64,000 nucleotides of DNA from Lachnospiraceae bacterium (lineage in GTDB: Bacteria; Bacillota; Clostridia; Lachnospirales; Lachnospiraceae), in assembly GCA_024698145.1 (NCBI GenBank), contig JAILRO010000039.1, positions 1-64,000 of the forward strand, read 5' to 3'. Positions 36,001 to 44,763 of the stretch are shown piece by piece (within the stretch, counting starts at the first letter, position 1; every line of letters starts with the position of its first letter). The notes under the pieces were generated by a model, which ran no database searches, was not told the origin of the DNA, and was given only the letters and a program-made list of their open reading frames with translations. The translations under genes were made by a program, and so were the position numbers.

Positions 36001-38610
36001 ATGGGGGACAAGTTCAGAGATAACGAACTTTTTAATACCGCGCATGTAATGATTCTTATTAGTTACACCATTTTTTCGACGGTGCTGATTTTGGAATCGT
36101 TGCTTTTGTCATGGGAAAAATGGGCTTTGGTAATTGTTATTGCGGGTCTTTCGATAAGCTGGGTTATTCACATAAGACAGAGAATTTCCGGATACATCCG
36201 ATTATGGGTTTATTCTGTTCTTATGATGGGTACTTTTTTCTTTTATGGGGTTCATACAACAAGTACGTTTGATCTTGCAGTTGTAATGGGTGCGGTTATT
36301 ATCATTTACACAATGACAGGAGTTAAAGCACTGATTAAGTTGTGTGTTGTTACATATTGCGTGACTATGGCGTATGAAGTGTGGACGCTGGTTATGGATG
36401 GGAATGCTTTTACACCGCTTGATGTGAGTCGTATAATGCTTCACTATGCCATTATTTTTATGATTGGCTGGGTAAGTACCGTAATAATTGATAAGTGGCA
36501 TGCGGTGCTCGGAAGTGCTGATAATCAGATATCGGAACTTGGAGATGCAACAACAAGATTAAGTGATTTCTTGGCGAATGTATCACATGAGATTCGCACA
36601 CCAATTAATGCGGTTATCGGTCTTTCAAAAGTATGTATTAAACGTGAGAAGGACGAAGCGATTAAGCGAGATTTAGACGCAATCAGTGCCGGTGGTAAGA
36701 GAGTATATGAACAGATAAGTGATATCCTTGATTATTCGGAAATAGACAGAGGTAATCTTGCAGTTAACTATGAGGACTATATGATTTCCTCGATATTAAA
36801 TGATATCGTAACAGAGATTCGCCCATATAAGAATCCACGATTGGAACTTGTAATTGATGTAGATCCGAGTGTTCCTTCGATTATGAATGCGGACGTTTAT
36901 AAACTTAAGAAGATTTTGTGGCATCTTATTATGAATGGCTTGAAATACACCAGAGAAGGTGGAGTGTATGTACGTATTTCTACTAAACCACATGAGTATG
37001 GCGTCAATTTATATATCGAAGTAACGGATACCGGTATCGGTATGAACGGTGAAGAACTTGATAAGATATTTGACAGATTCTATCAGGGTGATTCCGGAAG
37101 AACAAGAACCACAAGCGGTCTTGGCCTTGGTATGTCAATTGTGTATGGTTTTGTTTATTCTATGGGTGGCTTTATAACGGTTGAGAGTGAACCTGATGAG
37201 GGTACTTCTGTAAGAGTAAGTATCCCACAAACAGTTGTAGATACTTCAGAATGTATGTCAGTTAATAATCCGGAGGATTTATGTATCGGTGCATTCTTGA
37301 ATTTTGACAAATATATCAACCCTCAAGTAAGAGAGTACTACAATTCTGTTGTTCTTAACATTACGCGTGGATTGAAGGTTTCTCTCCATCGAGTTGACAA
37401 TATAGACAGTCTTAAGAAATTGACTAAAAAGATTCAGCTTACTCATCTTTTTGTAGGTGAAGAGGAGTACGAGACGGACGTTGATTTCATGGAAGAACTT
37501 TCGAAGGATGTAAGAATAGAAGTAGTTGCTAATGAAAGCTTCAAGCTTCCTCTTGGTTCGAGAATTAAGATACTTAAGAAGCCTTTCTATTGTTTCCCGG
37601 TTGCAAGTGTTCTTAATTACCAGAGTGAAGATCTAGAGGATGAGGGTAAGATGGTTTGCCGTAATGTTCGTGTGCTCGTGGTTGATGATGAGCCGATGAA
37701 CCTTACTGTTGCAATGGGAATATTTAACAGTTACGGAATGATAGTTGCTACTGCTGATTCCGGAATCGAAGCGATAAGCAGATGCAAGCGAAACAGCTAT
37801 GATATTGTATTTATGGATCACATGATGCCGGGTATGGATGGTGTCGAGGCCATGAAGAGAATACGTGCAGAAGCTTCAAAAGAACATGATGACTTCCCGA
37901 TAGTTGCACTTACAGCGAATGCGGTAAGTTCTGCAAAAGAAATGTTTATCAAGGAAGGTTTCGATGGATTTGTAAGTAAGCCGATTGAAACAGAAGAACT
38001 TGAACGTGTACTGAAACGTGTTCTTCCTGTGTCTGTAATTACATATGAGAAGAGAGTTTCGGAGGAGAATACCGGAGAGGAAGTCAGCAAGAAGGCGTTC
38101 GAACGTCTCAAAGAAGTAGGAATAGATACAGAAAAAGGTATGCACTATTGCCAGAATGACAGAGGATTTTATAAGTCACTCATGCTTCAATTTGCTACAG
38201 AGGCTCTAACCAAAAAGGTTAACATGGAAAGATATTTTGAGAGTGGAGACCTTACCAATTATGCAATACTCGTTCATGCACTTAAGAGTACCGCTAAAAT
38301 GATAGGTGCAACGGAACTTTCAGAGAAAGCAAGATTGTTAGAGGAAGCGGCCAAATCATCTGACAGAACTTATATTGACAATCATCATGAGGATATGAAT
38401 ATCCAATATGAGAATATAACCAATGGAATTAAGACCGCATATGGAGTAGACGAAGATATAGCAAGTCGTGATTCTCATGATTATACGACTGAAGATGGCG
38501 AAGATGTTATGGAGTTTTCGCCTGATGAAGAGGATGTCAAAGAATCTTACAAACAGGAAGTTAATAGTTTTGATGATGATGAAATTATGGAGTTTTTACC
38601 GGAAGAATAG
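36001..38610 (+). CDS. Membrane hybrid histidine kinase with receiver and HPt domains
   Basis: An 869-residue sensor. About five or six TM helices (15-165) are followed by HisKA with His196 (NVSHEIRTP), HATPase_c (MNGLKYTREG, DTGIGM, GLGLGMSIV), a receiver-like stretch without a phospho-acceptor Asp (about 422-545), a true receiver (555-675) with Asp606 (FMDHMMPGMDG) and Lys660, and an HPt domain with His759 (VHALKSTAKMIGA). All parts needed for an internal His-Asp-His relay are present. It follows the first gene by 1 bp (GGGAGGAG upstream). First gene of block A, parallel to the gene at 42262. The ligand of the membrane part is unknown. Confidence 0.94.
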   Translation: MGDKFRDNELFNTAHVMILISYTIFSTVLILESLLLSWEKWALVIVIAGLSISWVIHIRQRISGYIRLWVYSVLMMGTFFFYGVHTTSTFDLAVVMGAVIIIYTMTGVKALIKLCVVTYCVTMAYEVWTLVMDGNAFTPLDVSRIMLHYAIIFMIGWVSTVIIDKWHAVLGSADNQISELGDATTRLSDFLANVSHEIRTPINAVIGLSKVCIKREKDEAIKRDLDAISAGGKRVYEQISDILDYSEIDRGNLAVNYEDYMISSILNDIVTEIRPYKNPRLELVIDVDPSVPSIMNADVYKLKKILWHLIMNGLKYTREGGVYVRISTKPHEYGVNLYIEVTDTGIGMNGEELDKIFDRFYQGDSGRTRTTSGLGLGMSIVYGFVYSMGGFITVESEPDEGTSVRVSIPQTVVDTSECMSVNNPEDLCIGAFLNFDKYINPQVREYYNSVVLNITRGLKVSLHRVDNIDSLKKLTKKIQLTHLFVGEEEYETDVDFMEELSKDVRIEVVANESFKLPLGSRIKILKKPFYCFPVASVLNYQSEDLEDEGKMVCRNVRVLVVDDEPMNLTVAMGIFNSYGMIVATADSGIEAISRCKRNSYDIVFMDHMMPGMDGVEAMKRIRAEASKEHDDFPIVALTANAVSSAKEMFIKEGFDGFVSKPIETEELERVLKRVLPVSVITYEKRVSEENTGEEVSKKAFERLKEVGIDTEKGMHYCQNDRGFYKSLMLQFATEALTKKVNMERYFESGDLTNYAILVHALKSTAKMIGATELSEKARLLEEAAKSSDRTYIDNHHEDMNIQYENITNGIKTAYGVDEDIASRDSHDYTTEDGEDVMEFSPDEEDVKESYKQEVNSFDDDEIMEFLPEE

Positions 38611-38625
38611 AAAGGAAGTGCCGGG

Positions 38626-41298
38626 ATGCTTTTGAGACGACTTAAGAATAGAATAATTGAATCGGATCTTGAATTGCATGACAAGCTGTTCGTTCTTCTT
38701 TCGGGCGTTGCTTTGCTTGCTCTGATAATTATATTTTTTGTAGGAATTATCATAGGTGAAACAGGCACGGATCTTTTGATGCTCGGCGGTGCGATATTGA
38801 TTGCTGGATTGCTGAGTATGTTTGCAATTGTCAAAAGAAAAATCGGAATTATGGCGGGTCTTTTTTCATTCATCATAGTGTTTTTCCTGCTACCGGTTAC
38901 ATTCTTTACCGGTGGTGCAATATTTGGTGGAGGACCACTTTGGTTTGTATTTGCAATTTTGTTTATCAGTTTAACTCTTAGAAGAAAAGTCAAATTGATA
39001 TTTTTGCATGCGTTAATTTTTGTTTCTGCAGCATGCTATGCTTTTGCGTACAAATATCCTTCATACGTTACGTCGCATGACTATACCATGGCATACCTGG
39101 ATTCATTTATATCGTTGTTGCTCATAATGTCTTCAATAAGCATAATGATTACATTTGTAACCAAGTTGTACACCCTAGAGAATGAGAAGGCCGAGGCAAG
39201 AAAGAAAGAGATTGAGGAGCTTAATGCTTCGCAGAATCATTTCTTCTCAAGTATGAGCCATGAGATAAGAACACCGATTAATACAATTATTGGATTGAAC
39301 GAAATGATACTTCGTGAGGATGTATCTGCCGAGGTTGCGGAAGATGCTGCCAATATTCAGTCCGCTAGTAAGATGTTATTGCATCTTATCAATGATATTC
39401 TTGATATGTCCAAGCTTGAATCAGGAAAGATGCAGCTTAATATGGATTCTTACAATATCGGAGATATGCTTTCCGATGTAGTTGGAATGCTCTGGATTAG
39501 AGCGAAGGATAAAGGTCTTGAGTTTCATGTTGATCTTGAACCGGACATGCCTTCTGGATATTTGGGTGATGAGGTTCGAATCAAACAAATACTTATTAAT
39601 GTAATCAATAACTCGATTAAGTACACAAAGACCGGTTCGGTAACACTTTCCATTCAATGTGCCAAACAGGATAACGGTATGGCTAATGTTATATTTACTG
39701 TAACTGATACCGGTATCGGAATTAAGAAGGAGAATATTCCGTATCTGTTCACAGCGTTTAAGCGTGTGGAAGAAGATCGTAATAAGTATATAGAGGGAAC
39801 CGGTTTGGGACTTTCCATTGTTAAGCAGTTTGTTGATATGATGGGTGGAAAGATTACGGTTAACAGTGTTTATACGAAAGGCTCAACATTTATTATTGAG
39901 ATACCTCAAAAGATTGTGGACGAGGAATCAGTTGGCGAGTTCGGTCTTGAGAATAGGGCTGCTATGCAGATGAGAGAGACTTATCACAGAAGTTTTGAGG
40001 CGCCGAGTGCAAGAGTGTTGGTTGTCGATGATAATGCATCCAACCTTATGGTTGTTAAGAAACTTTTGAGAGATACACTTGTTAAGATTGATACTGTTGA
40101 AAGTGGTAAAGAGGCACTTGAGAAGACGTTAGAGATTGAGTACAACGTAATCTTCATGGATCATATGATGCCGGAGATGGACGGAATAGAGTGCTTGAAA
40201 AAGATTCGTGCACAAGCCGGTGGACGATGTAAACAATCAAAGATTGTTGCACTTACGGCCAATTCCGGTGCGGATAATCAGCAGTTATATGTACGAGAAG
40301 GTTTTGATGGTTATTTGTTAAAGCCCATAAGTGGTGAGGCTATAGAACAGGAGTTATACAGACAACTTCCAAGAGAGATGGTTGTGGTTTCCGATGATGA
40401 TGCTGCTATTCTGGAGGAGAGTACAGCGTGGATGCAGAAGCACAACAAGAAAACAGATGTTGTTATTACGACTGAAAGTGTTGCGGACATACCAAAGTCA
40501 CTGCTTAAGAAGCATAACATTGCTGTGATTCCTTATTTGGTTGAGACAGAAGCCGGTTTGTTTGAGGATGGCTTTGAGATAGAGTCGCATGGGCTCATTT
40601 CTTATATGAACAGGGACAACAATCTGGCGTGGACAAAGGCACCGAGCGTTGATGAGCATGAAGCATTCTTTGCGGAGCAACTTGCCAAAGCCAATAATGT
40701 CATACACATGTCAATATCAAAAAAAGTTAATAACAGCGGTTGCGAGATTGCTATGGAAGCAGCGGGAATATTTGAAAATGTAACGGTTTTTGATACGGGT
40801 AATTTATCAAGTGGTCAAGGAATAATGGTGCTTGAAGCGTGCCGTATGGCAGAGGAAGGAATGCCGGTAGATAAGATTCTCGCAAACCTTGAGAGAATGA
40901 AGAGCAAGATACATTCCAATTTCATTGTTGATAATATGGATTATCTGGCAAAATCAGGACAGGTAGGTGAGTATTTATCAAGTATTGCAAAAGCATTTAA
41001 TGTGCACCCGGTAATGCTTCTTCATAATGGAAAGATGTCGGTAGGTGGATTCTATTTCGGTTCAAGAGAACGTGCTTGGAGAAAGTATATTAACAGAATG
41101 GTTAACAAAATGAGCACGGCAGATAAAAAGTATTTGTTTGTGACATATGTAGGACTTTCTCAAAAGGACATTGAGGAGATAAGAAGTATTATTGCAAACA
41201 GATTAAATTTTGAAAATGTGTATTTCCAGAAAGCTTCACCGGCAATTGCGGTTAACTGTGGTCCGGAAACATTTGGATTGTTATACATGGATGAATAA
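38626..41298 (+). CDS. Hybrid histidine kinase with C-terminal DegV domain
   Basis: An 890-residue protein with an unusual fusion. Membrane helices lie in 25-180, HisKA with His212 (SSMSHEIRTP), HATPase_c (INNSIKYTKTG, DTGIGI, GTGLGLSIV), receiver (462-582) with Asp512 (FMDHMMPEMDG) and Lys566. Residues about 610-890 are a DegV domain: TTESVADIP, AWTKAPS (Thr670 where DegV proteins place a ligand-binding Thr), SISKKVNNSG, VFDTGNLSSGQG and FIVDNMDYLAKSGQVGE. DegV/FakB domains bind long-chain fatty acids, so this kinase may sense or carry a lipid. No HPt domain; the free REC-HPt protein encoded next could complete the relay. RBS AAGGAAG; 15 bp after the previous gene. Confidence 0.92.
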   Translation: MLLRRLKNRIIESDLELHDKLFVLLSGVALLALIIIFFVGIIIGETGTDLLMLGGAILIAGLLSMFAIVKRKIGIMAGLFSFIIVFFLLPVTFFTGGAIFGGGPLWFVFAILFISLTLRRKVKLIFLHALIFVSAACYAFAYKYPSYVTSHDYTMAYLDSFISLLLIMSSISIMITFVTKLYTLENEKAEARKKEIEELNASQNHFFSSMSHEIRTPINTIIGLNEMILREDVSAEVAEDAANIQSASKMLLHLINDILDMSKLESGKMQLNMDSYNIGDMLSDVVGMLWIRAKDKGLEFHVDLEPDMPSGYLGDEVRIKQILINVINNSIKYTKTGSVTLSIQCAKQDNGMANVIFTVTDTGIGIKKENIPYLFTAFKRVEEDRNKYIEGTGLGLSIVKQFVDMMGGKITVNSVYTKGSTFIIEIPQKIVDEESVGEFGLENRAAMQMRETYHRSFEAPSARVLVVDDNASNLMVVKKLLRDTLVKIDTVESGKEALEKTLEIEYNVIFMDHMMPEMDGIECLKKIRAQAGGRCKQSKIVALTANSGADNQQLYVREGFDGYLLKPISGEAIEQELYRQLPREMVVVSDDDAAILEESTAWMQKHNKKTDVVITTESVADIPKSLLKKHNIAVIPYLVETEAGLFEDGFEIESHGLISYMNRDNNLAWTKAPSVDEHEAFFAEQLAKANNVIHMSISKKVNNSGCEIAMEAAGIFENVTVFDTGNLSSGQGIMVLEACRMAEEGMPVDKILANLERMKSKIHSNFIVDNMDYLAKSGQVGEYLSSIAKAFNVHPVMLLHNGKMSVGGFYFGSRERAWRKYINRMVNKMSTADKKYLFVTYVGLSQKDIEEIRSIIANRLNFENVYFQKASPAIAVNCGPETFGLLYMDE

Positions 41299-41326
41299 TT
41301 TTTAGGAATGGAGGTTGAGGTATTAG

Positions 41327-42265
41327 ATGGTTCATAAGCTTATGATAATAGATGACAATAATATACAGAAAGTACTTTTGGAACAATTGCTCATCAAGGC
41401 ATTGGGCAAGACTGTTGATGTTCATTGCTTCAACTCTATTTCCGAGAGTGATTTTGATGATGATTGGGAGGCTATGTTTGTTGACTTATATATCCCGGGC
41501 ACAACCGGACAGGAAGCGATAGATGGAGTTAACGACGAACTTAGACGTATGGGTCGCAAGGTTCCTGTGGTGTGGCTTGGTGATGACAGTGAAGTTGAGA
41601 AGCTTTCCTATGCCGACCATGAGGAATTGTACAATCTTGAAAAACCTATCCAATACAAGGTTCTTTGTAATATTTTGGAGGACATACTTGAGCTTTCTTA
41701 TGATCCTGAAGCTCTTGGTTGGGTTGAGAAAGAGATCGGAATTGCCAACTGCGGTTCGGAAGAAAGTTATGAGGCGGCAGCACAGATATATGCGTCTACA
41801 GGTCGTACCAAGGTTGAGGAGATACGACAGTTTTATATGGACGAAGACTGGGAGAATTACACCATCAAGGTTCATGCGCTTAAGAGTTCTTCAAGAATCA
41901 TAGGTGCTATGGAGCTGGGAGATTTGGCCGAGGAGCTTGAACATGCCGGTGATGACAGAGATATCGATACAATTAAGGAGAAAACGGAAGATCTGTTAAA
42001 AGGTTACGAATTGTGTATTAAGACCATAGAGAGTTCTTTGAATAAAAGAGACACTGATCAGCCAATGGTTGATGCTGTGTATCTTGCGGATGCATACTCT
42101 TCTATGTATGACTTTGCCTGCCAGGAGGATTATGACCTTATGGAAATGGTACTCGACGAACTTAAGAACTATGTACTTCCTGAGGAGGATGACGCTAAAG
42201 TAAAGGAAATTAGCGAGATGTTCCTTCGTTGGGACTTTGAAGGGATAAAGGAGGTGTTGTCGTGA
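41327..42265 (+). CDS. Receiver-HPt phosphorelay protein
   Basis: A 312-residue soluble protein. The receiver-like domain (1-120) keeps Asp9/Asp10, Asp53 (FVDLYIPG) and Lys106 (EKP), though the usual Thr/Ser after strand 4 reads WLGDD. The HPt domain (about 130-225) carries His183 (KVHALKSSSRIIGA), nearly the same motif as in the kinase at 36001. The last 80 residues are acidic and helical with no assigned fold. It can take a phosphoryl group from the DegV-kinase receiver and pass it on. GGAGGTTGAGG upstream; the end overlaps the next gene by 4 bp (GTGA). Confidence 0.88.
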   Translation: MVHKLMIIDDNNIQKVLLEQLLIKALGKTVDVHCFNSISESDFDDDWEAMFVDLYIPGTTGQEAIDGVNDELRRMGRKVPVVWLGDDSEVEKLSYADHEELYNLEKPIQYKVLCNILEDILELSYDPEALGWVEKEIGIANCGSEESYEAAAQIYASTGRTKVEEIRQFYMDEDWENYTIKVHALKSSSRIIGAMELGDLAEELEHAGDDRDIDTIKEKTEDLLKGYELCIKTIESSLNKRDTDQPMVDAVYLADAYSSMYDFACQEDYDLMEMVLDELKNYVLPEEDDAKVKEISEMFLRWDFEGIKEVLS

Positions 42266-44763
42266 AAGCCTCAAATGATATTAATTCAACAAGAATTAAA
42301 GATCGTGCCTTTGAAGAGAATGAGAATAGAGAGAAAGACCGTTTGAGAGTTGTAAGTCTTACAATAGTCTTTTCTTTCACAGTGGCTGCGCTTGCACTTA
42401 TGGCAGGTATTTTCCTGCTTAAATGGGAGGCGTGGGCGTATCCTTTAGTTATTGTGTCGGTAATTGTTGTCTGGTCTATGCATATCAGACAGGATGTAAA
42501 TTTGCGTGGCAAGACTTACGTGTACGCGTTTATGTTTTATGCCTTGACGTTTTTCCACGGAATACATCCGGACAGCCTGTTTGATTCATCGTTGATTGTG
42601 TGCTTTGTAATGCTTTTGTTTACGATGTTTCAGGAGACGATGGTTATTAATATAGGACTAATCGTGTATTTCTTTCTGATGGTTAACCAGTTCTTTGGCA
42701 TGTATCAGAGTGGCACAACTTTAGATGATATTGAGATTGCAAGAATAATTCTTCACGTTGCTATAGTACTCGTTACAGCAAGAGTTTCGAAGATGACAAT
42801 ACGCGGAAGAAAAATGATGGGAGAACGTTACGGTGAAACGATATCCAAACTCGGCGAAATGAATCGCCGTATGGAGGACTTCATGGCTAACGTTTCTCAT
42901 GAACTTCGTACGCCTATCAATGTTGTAATGGGACTTAGTAAGGTGCTCATTGAAGATGAGAAGAATGCTGCCAAGAAGAAAACGTTAAATTCCCTTTTTG
43001 CAGCCGGAACAAGACTGTCCGGACAGATAGGAGATCTTCTTGATCACACGGAAATAGATACAAACAAGATTATATTATCAAAAGAACCGTACGAGATAAC
43101 ATCGGTTATCAGTGATGTTATTGACGATTTATCGATGTATGACATAAAGAATATGCCGGAGATAGTTGTTAATCTTGATCCTGCTGTTCCGAGAACATTA
43201 ATTGGTGATGCGACAAGAATCAAAAAAATACTTTGGCATTTATTTTCCAATGCCGTTAAGTTTACTGAAGATGGTGGTGTTTATGTACATGTATATCATC
43301 GATACATGGAATATGGTGTCAACCTTTGTATAGAAATAATTGATACCGGTAAAGGAATTGATCCGGAAGAAAAAGAGAAGATGATGAGTGGTCTGTATCA
43401 AAGCAATTCCGGAAGAAACAGAGAGACAGGTGGAATCGGAATAGGTCTTTCGCTTGTGTATGGTTTTGTTCACGCGATGGGTGGATTTGTAACAATTAAT
43501 TCTGCAGCAGAGCAGGGAACACATGTCAGGGTTTCCATACCGCAGGGTATTGCGGAAACAACGCATTGTCTTACTGTCAGAGATGAAGATAATCTTCGTG
43601 TCGGCTTTATATTCAATACAGAGAATTACTCAGTTCCTATGCTTAGAGATTTCTACAGAGATATGACTGTATCACTTGTTCGCGGACTTAAGGTTCCTAT
43701 TATAAGATTGGCTTCATTTAATGACTTTAAGAATTTAAGCGAGGATGAACAGTTTAGTCATATTTTTGTGGGCGCAAGAGAGTATATGGCATATCGAACT
43801 TCTTATGAGAAGCTCGCAAAAAATATTAACATTGCAGTTGTTGCACCGGAGGATTTTGTGTTCCCAAGCGACAGCAGAGTTATTCATTTTAAAAAGCCTT
43901 TCTACTCGTTCAATTTTGTTGAGATACTTAATGCAGGTAATAACAGATATGAATATACCAATGTTGCTGAAGAAACTAAGTTAACCTTCCCGGATACAAG
44001 AGTCTTGGTTGTTGATGATGAAGAAATGAACCTTGTTGTTGCGGGCGGAATACTTAGCAAATATGAGATGCAGGTTGATACTGCTTTAAGTGGTAAGGAA
44101 GCAATACTTAAATACAGCGAGACTGATTACGATGCTATTTTCATGGATCACATGATGCCGGAAATGGATGGTGTTGCTGCAACTGCAGAGCTTAGAAAGA
44201 TACAGGAGAAGAAGGGACGCAACACAGTTGTTATTGCGCTTACTGCTAATGCAGTCAGCGGTGCTCGTGAAATGTTCCTGTCATCAGGTTTCGATGGATT
44301 CGTTGCAAAACCTATTGCAATAGTTGAACTTGAAAGAACACTTTGCAGCCTGCTTCCTAAGAATATGGTAATTCAGAGCAGCCGCAAGCCTTTGGCTTCT
44401 CTTATTTGGGATGCAAACGGTATATGTGATGTTTCGGTTGTAAGAGAATACTGTATGGACGACAAGGCAATATTTGAAAAAGTTTGCGATGCATTTGTTG
44501 ATGATGCTGATGATGTAATGCAGGCAATACAGAATGCATATGAGGAGTCGTACATTAGTGAATACAGATGCTATATGATTGCTGTTCGAGATACTGCAAG
44601 ACTTATGGGTGAGAATAACCTCATCAAGATGACGGCAGAGATAGAAGAGATCTTCCTTGACAAGGGCATGATGCCTAACAGAGCAAGGAATGTCAAACTT
44701 ATCGACGAATACAGAAAAGCAGTTGAATATATTGCAAAAGAGAGAGGAGGGGAAAGCCTATGA
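42262..44763 (+). CDS. Membrane hybrid histidine kinase with degenerate HPt-like tail
   Basis: An 833-residue paralogue of the kinase at 36001, starting at GTG with AAAGGAGGTG upstream. TM helices lie in 35-175, HisKA with His213 (NVSHELRTP), HATPase_c (SNAVKFTEDG, DTGKGI, GIGIGLSLV), a receiver-like stretch without acceptor Asp (about 442-560), and a receiver (578-700) with Asp629 (FMDHMMPEMDG) and Lys683. The C-terminal 110 residues align with the HPt domain of the paralogue, but the motif reads MIAVRDTARLMGE, placing Ile773 where the phospho-accepting His should be. This protein therefore seems to depend on an HPt elsewhere. It overlaps the next gene by 4 bp. Confidence 0.92.
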   Translation: MKASNDINSTRIKDRAFEENENREKDRLRVVSLTIVFSFTVAALALMAGIFLLKWEAWAYPLVIVSVIVVWSMHIRQDVNLRGKTYVYAFMFYALTFFHGIHPDSLFDSSLIVCFVMLLFTMFQETMVINIGLIVYFFLMVNQFFGMYQSGTTLDDIEIARIILHVAIVLVTARVSKMTIRGRKMMGERYGETISKLGEMNRRMEDFMANVSHELRTPINVVMGLSKVLIEDEKNAAKKKTLNSLFAAGTRLSGQIGDLLDHTEIDTNKIILSKEPYEITSVISDVIDDLSMYDIKNMPEIVVNLDPAVPRTLIGDATRIKKILWHLFSNAVKFTEDGGVYVHVYHRYMEYGVNLCIEIIDTGKGIDPEEKEKMMSGLYQSNSGRNRETGGIGIGLSLVYGFVHAMGGFVTINSAAEQGTHVRVSIPQGIAETTHCLTVRDEDNLRVGFIFNTENYSVPMLRDFYRDMTVSLVRGLKVPIIRLASFNDFKNLSEDEQFSHIFVGAREYMAYRTSYEKLAKNINIAVVAPEDFVFPSDSRVIHFKKPFYSFNFVEILNAGNNRYEYTNVAEETKLTFPDTRVLVVDDEEMNLVVAGGILSKYEMQVDTALSGKEAILKYSETDYDAIFMDHMMPEMDGVAATAELRKIQEKKGRNTVVIALTANAVSGAREMFLSSGFDGFVAKPIAIVELERTLCSLLPKNMVIQSSRKPLASLIWDANGICDVSVVREYCMDDKAIFEKVCDAFVDDADDVMQAIQNAYEESYISEYRCYMIAVRDTARLMGENNLIKMTAEIEEIFLDKGMMPNRARNVKLIDEYRKAVEYIAKERGGESL

